A DNA stretch of 64,000 bases. It comes from Paramylibacter ulvae. GTDB lineage: Bacteria > Pseudomonadota > Alphaproteobacteria > Rhodobacterales > Rhodobacteraceae. Both the position numbers and the translations under genes were made by a program. The notes beneath the pieces are model-generated. The model had not been told where the DNA came from, made no database searches, and was given only the letters and a program-made list of their open reading frames with translations. Location of the stretch: contig NZ_BMZF01000002.1 in assembly GCF_014652655.1 (NCBI RefSeq), forward strand, positions 342,535 through 406,534, written 5' to 3'. Of this stretch, positions 63,656-64,000 are shown piece by piece (the first letter of the stretch is position 1; the number at the start of each line of letters is the position of its first letter).

Positions 63656-64000
63656 TCGCAGTAAGTGATTCCGATTCTCGCGACTCGTATCGCCATAGCG
63701 TAGCGAGTCGCCGTCAAAACGGGGCGGAATCGATGAATCATGTGATCAAATTCAGCAAATATTGGCGGAACCAGTAATGAATCCTGTGCGATTCAATTGG
63801 CGAGTCTTTGTATTGCGTATATTTTGGGGTTGTTTGCTTGCTTCCGCGTCATCGAAGTGGATGTATCACTCACCCATTTATCGATTAAATTTGTTTATTA
63901 TCAGTATGTTGTATAAAATTTCAGAAAAGATGTGTATTTTTTGTAAAAAGGGGTTGCGGGTTTTGTTGGGTCACACTAAAAGCCCCCTTACCGGAAGGGA
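63656..64000. other. Right-end stretch without a recognised gene
   Basis: No reading frame of convincing length or homology on either strand. A hairpin with eight-base arms is present (63680-63687 GCGACTCG with 63704-63711) but no T-run follows, so it is not a clear terminator. The rest is AT-rich, with a promoter-like character but no motif I can support. A gene may begin beyond the window. Confidence 0.5.

Noticed and set aside
63680..63711. Hairpin near the right end as a terminator of the histidine phosphatase gene
   Set aside because: Long loop and no T-run on either side; function unclear.

Overview
The window reads as chromosomal DNA of a marine-type alphaproteobacterium of the Rhodobacterales / roseobacter group with moderate GC. 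Pointers are an adjacent petP-petR pair, an xseB-ispA-dxs run, a roseobacter-type sulfoacetaldehyde acetyltransferase (xsc), a short serC next to serA, dapD, and a GSCFA/TPR protein. No genus can be named from sequence alone. Coding density is high and genes are often interlocked by 4-base overlaps.

Positions 1-42,700 are mostly housekeeping. In order: gpmI (cut by the left edge), an SCP2 protein, rlmH and rsfS; an LprI-like periplasmic protein; ilvE divergent from petP-petR, an HDAC-family amidohydrolase, xseB, ispA and dxs; a reverse-strand run hslO - CoA-type Nudix - CCA-adding enzyme - two LysE exporters - RlmD-like rRNA methyltransferase. A probable surface-polysaccharide and signalling locus (15.5-22.1 kb) follows: CsgG/PGB/DUF4384 lipoprotein and receiver-PP2C phosphatase on one strand; cellulose-synthase-like GT2, DUF3131 protein and Hpt protein on the other. 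Then ilvA, a prokaryotic ionotropic-glutamate-receptor-like channel, argG, periplasmic msrA, a UMF1-type MFS carrier, mepA, a LOG protein, dapD, a CcdA/thioredoxin pair, a HAD phosphatase, the serine genes serA-serC/serB and xsc.

Positions 42,800-44,500 hold a tRNA-Ser(GCU) followed by a broken tyrosine-recombinase gene and a broken IS481-type transposase: the scar of an integrative element.

Positions 44,500-63,700 are the accessory and most interesting part. A 10.5-kb gene encodes a roughly 3,500-residue secreted protein built from about 25 DUF11-type beta-sandwich repeats with EF-hand-like loops and internal segmental duplication. It is followed 12 bases later by a 1,189-residue outer-membrane beta-barrel protein. 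After a shared terminator come a reverse-strand GSCFA/TPR protein and, divergently, a tight four-gene set: acyl carrier protein, ComA-family phosphosulfolactate synthase, AMP-forming acyl ligase and histidine phosphatase. I infer that this set may make a sulfonated C3 acid, activate it and load it on the carrier protein, a pathway I do not know to be described. The last 345 bases hold no gene I can recognise.
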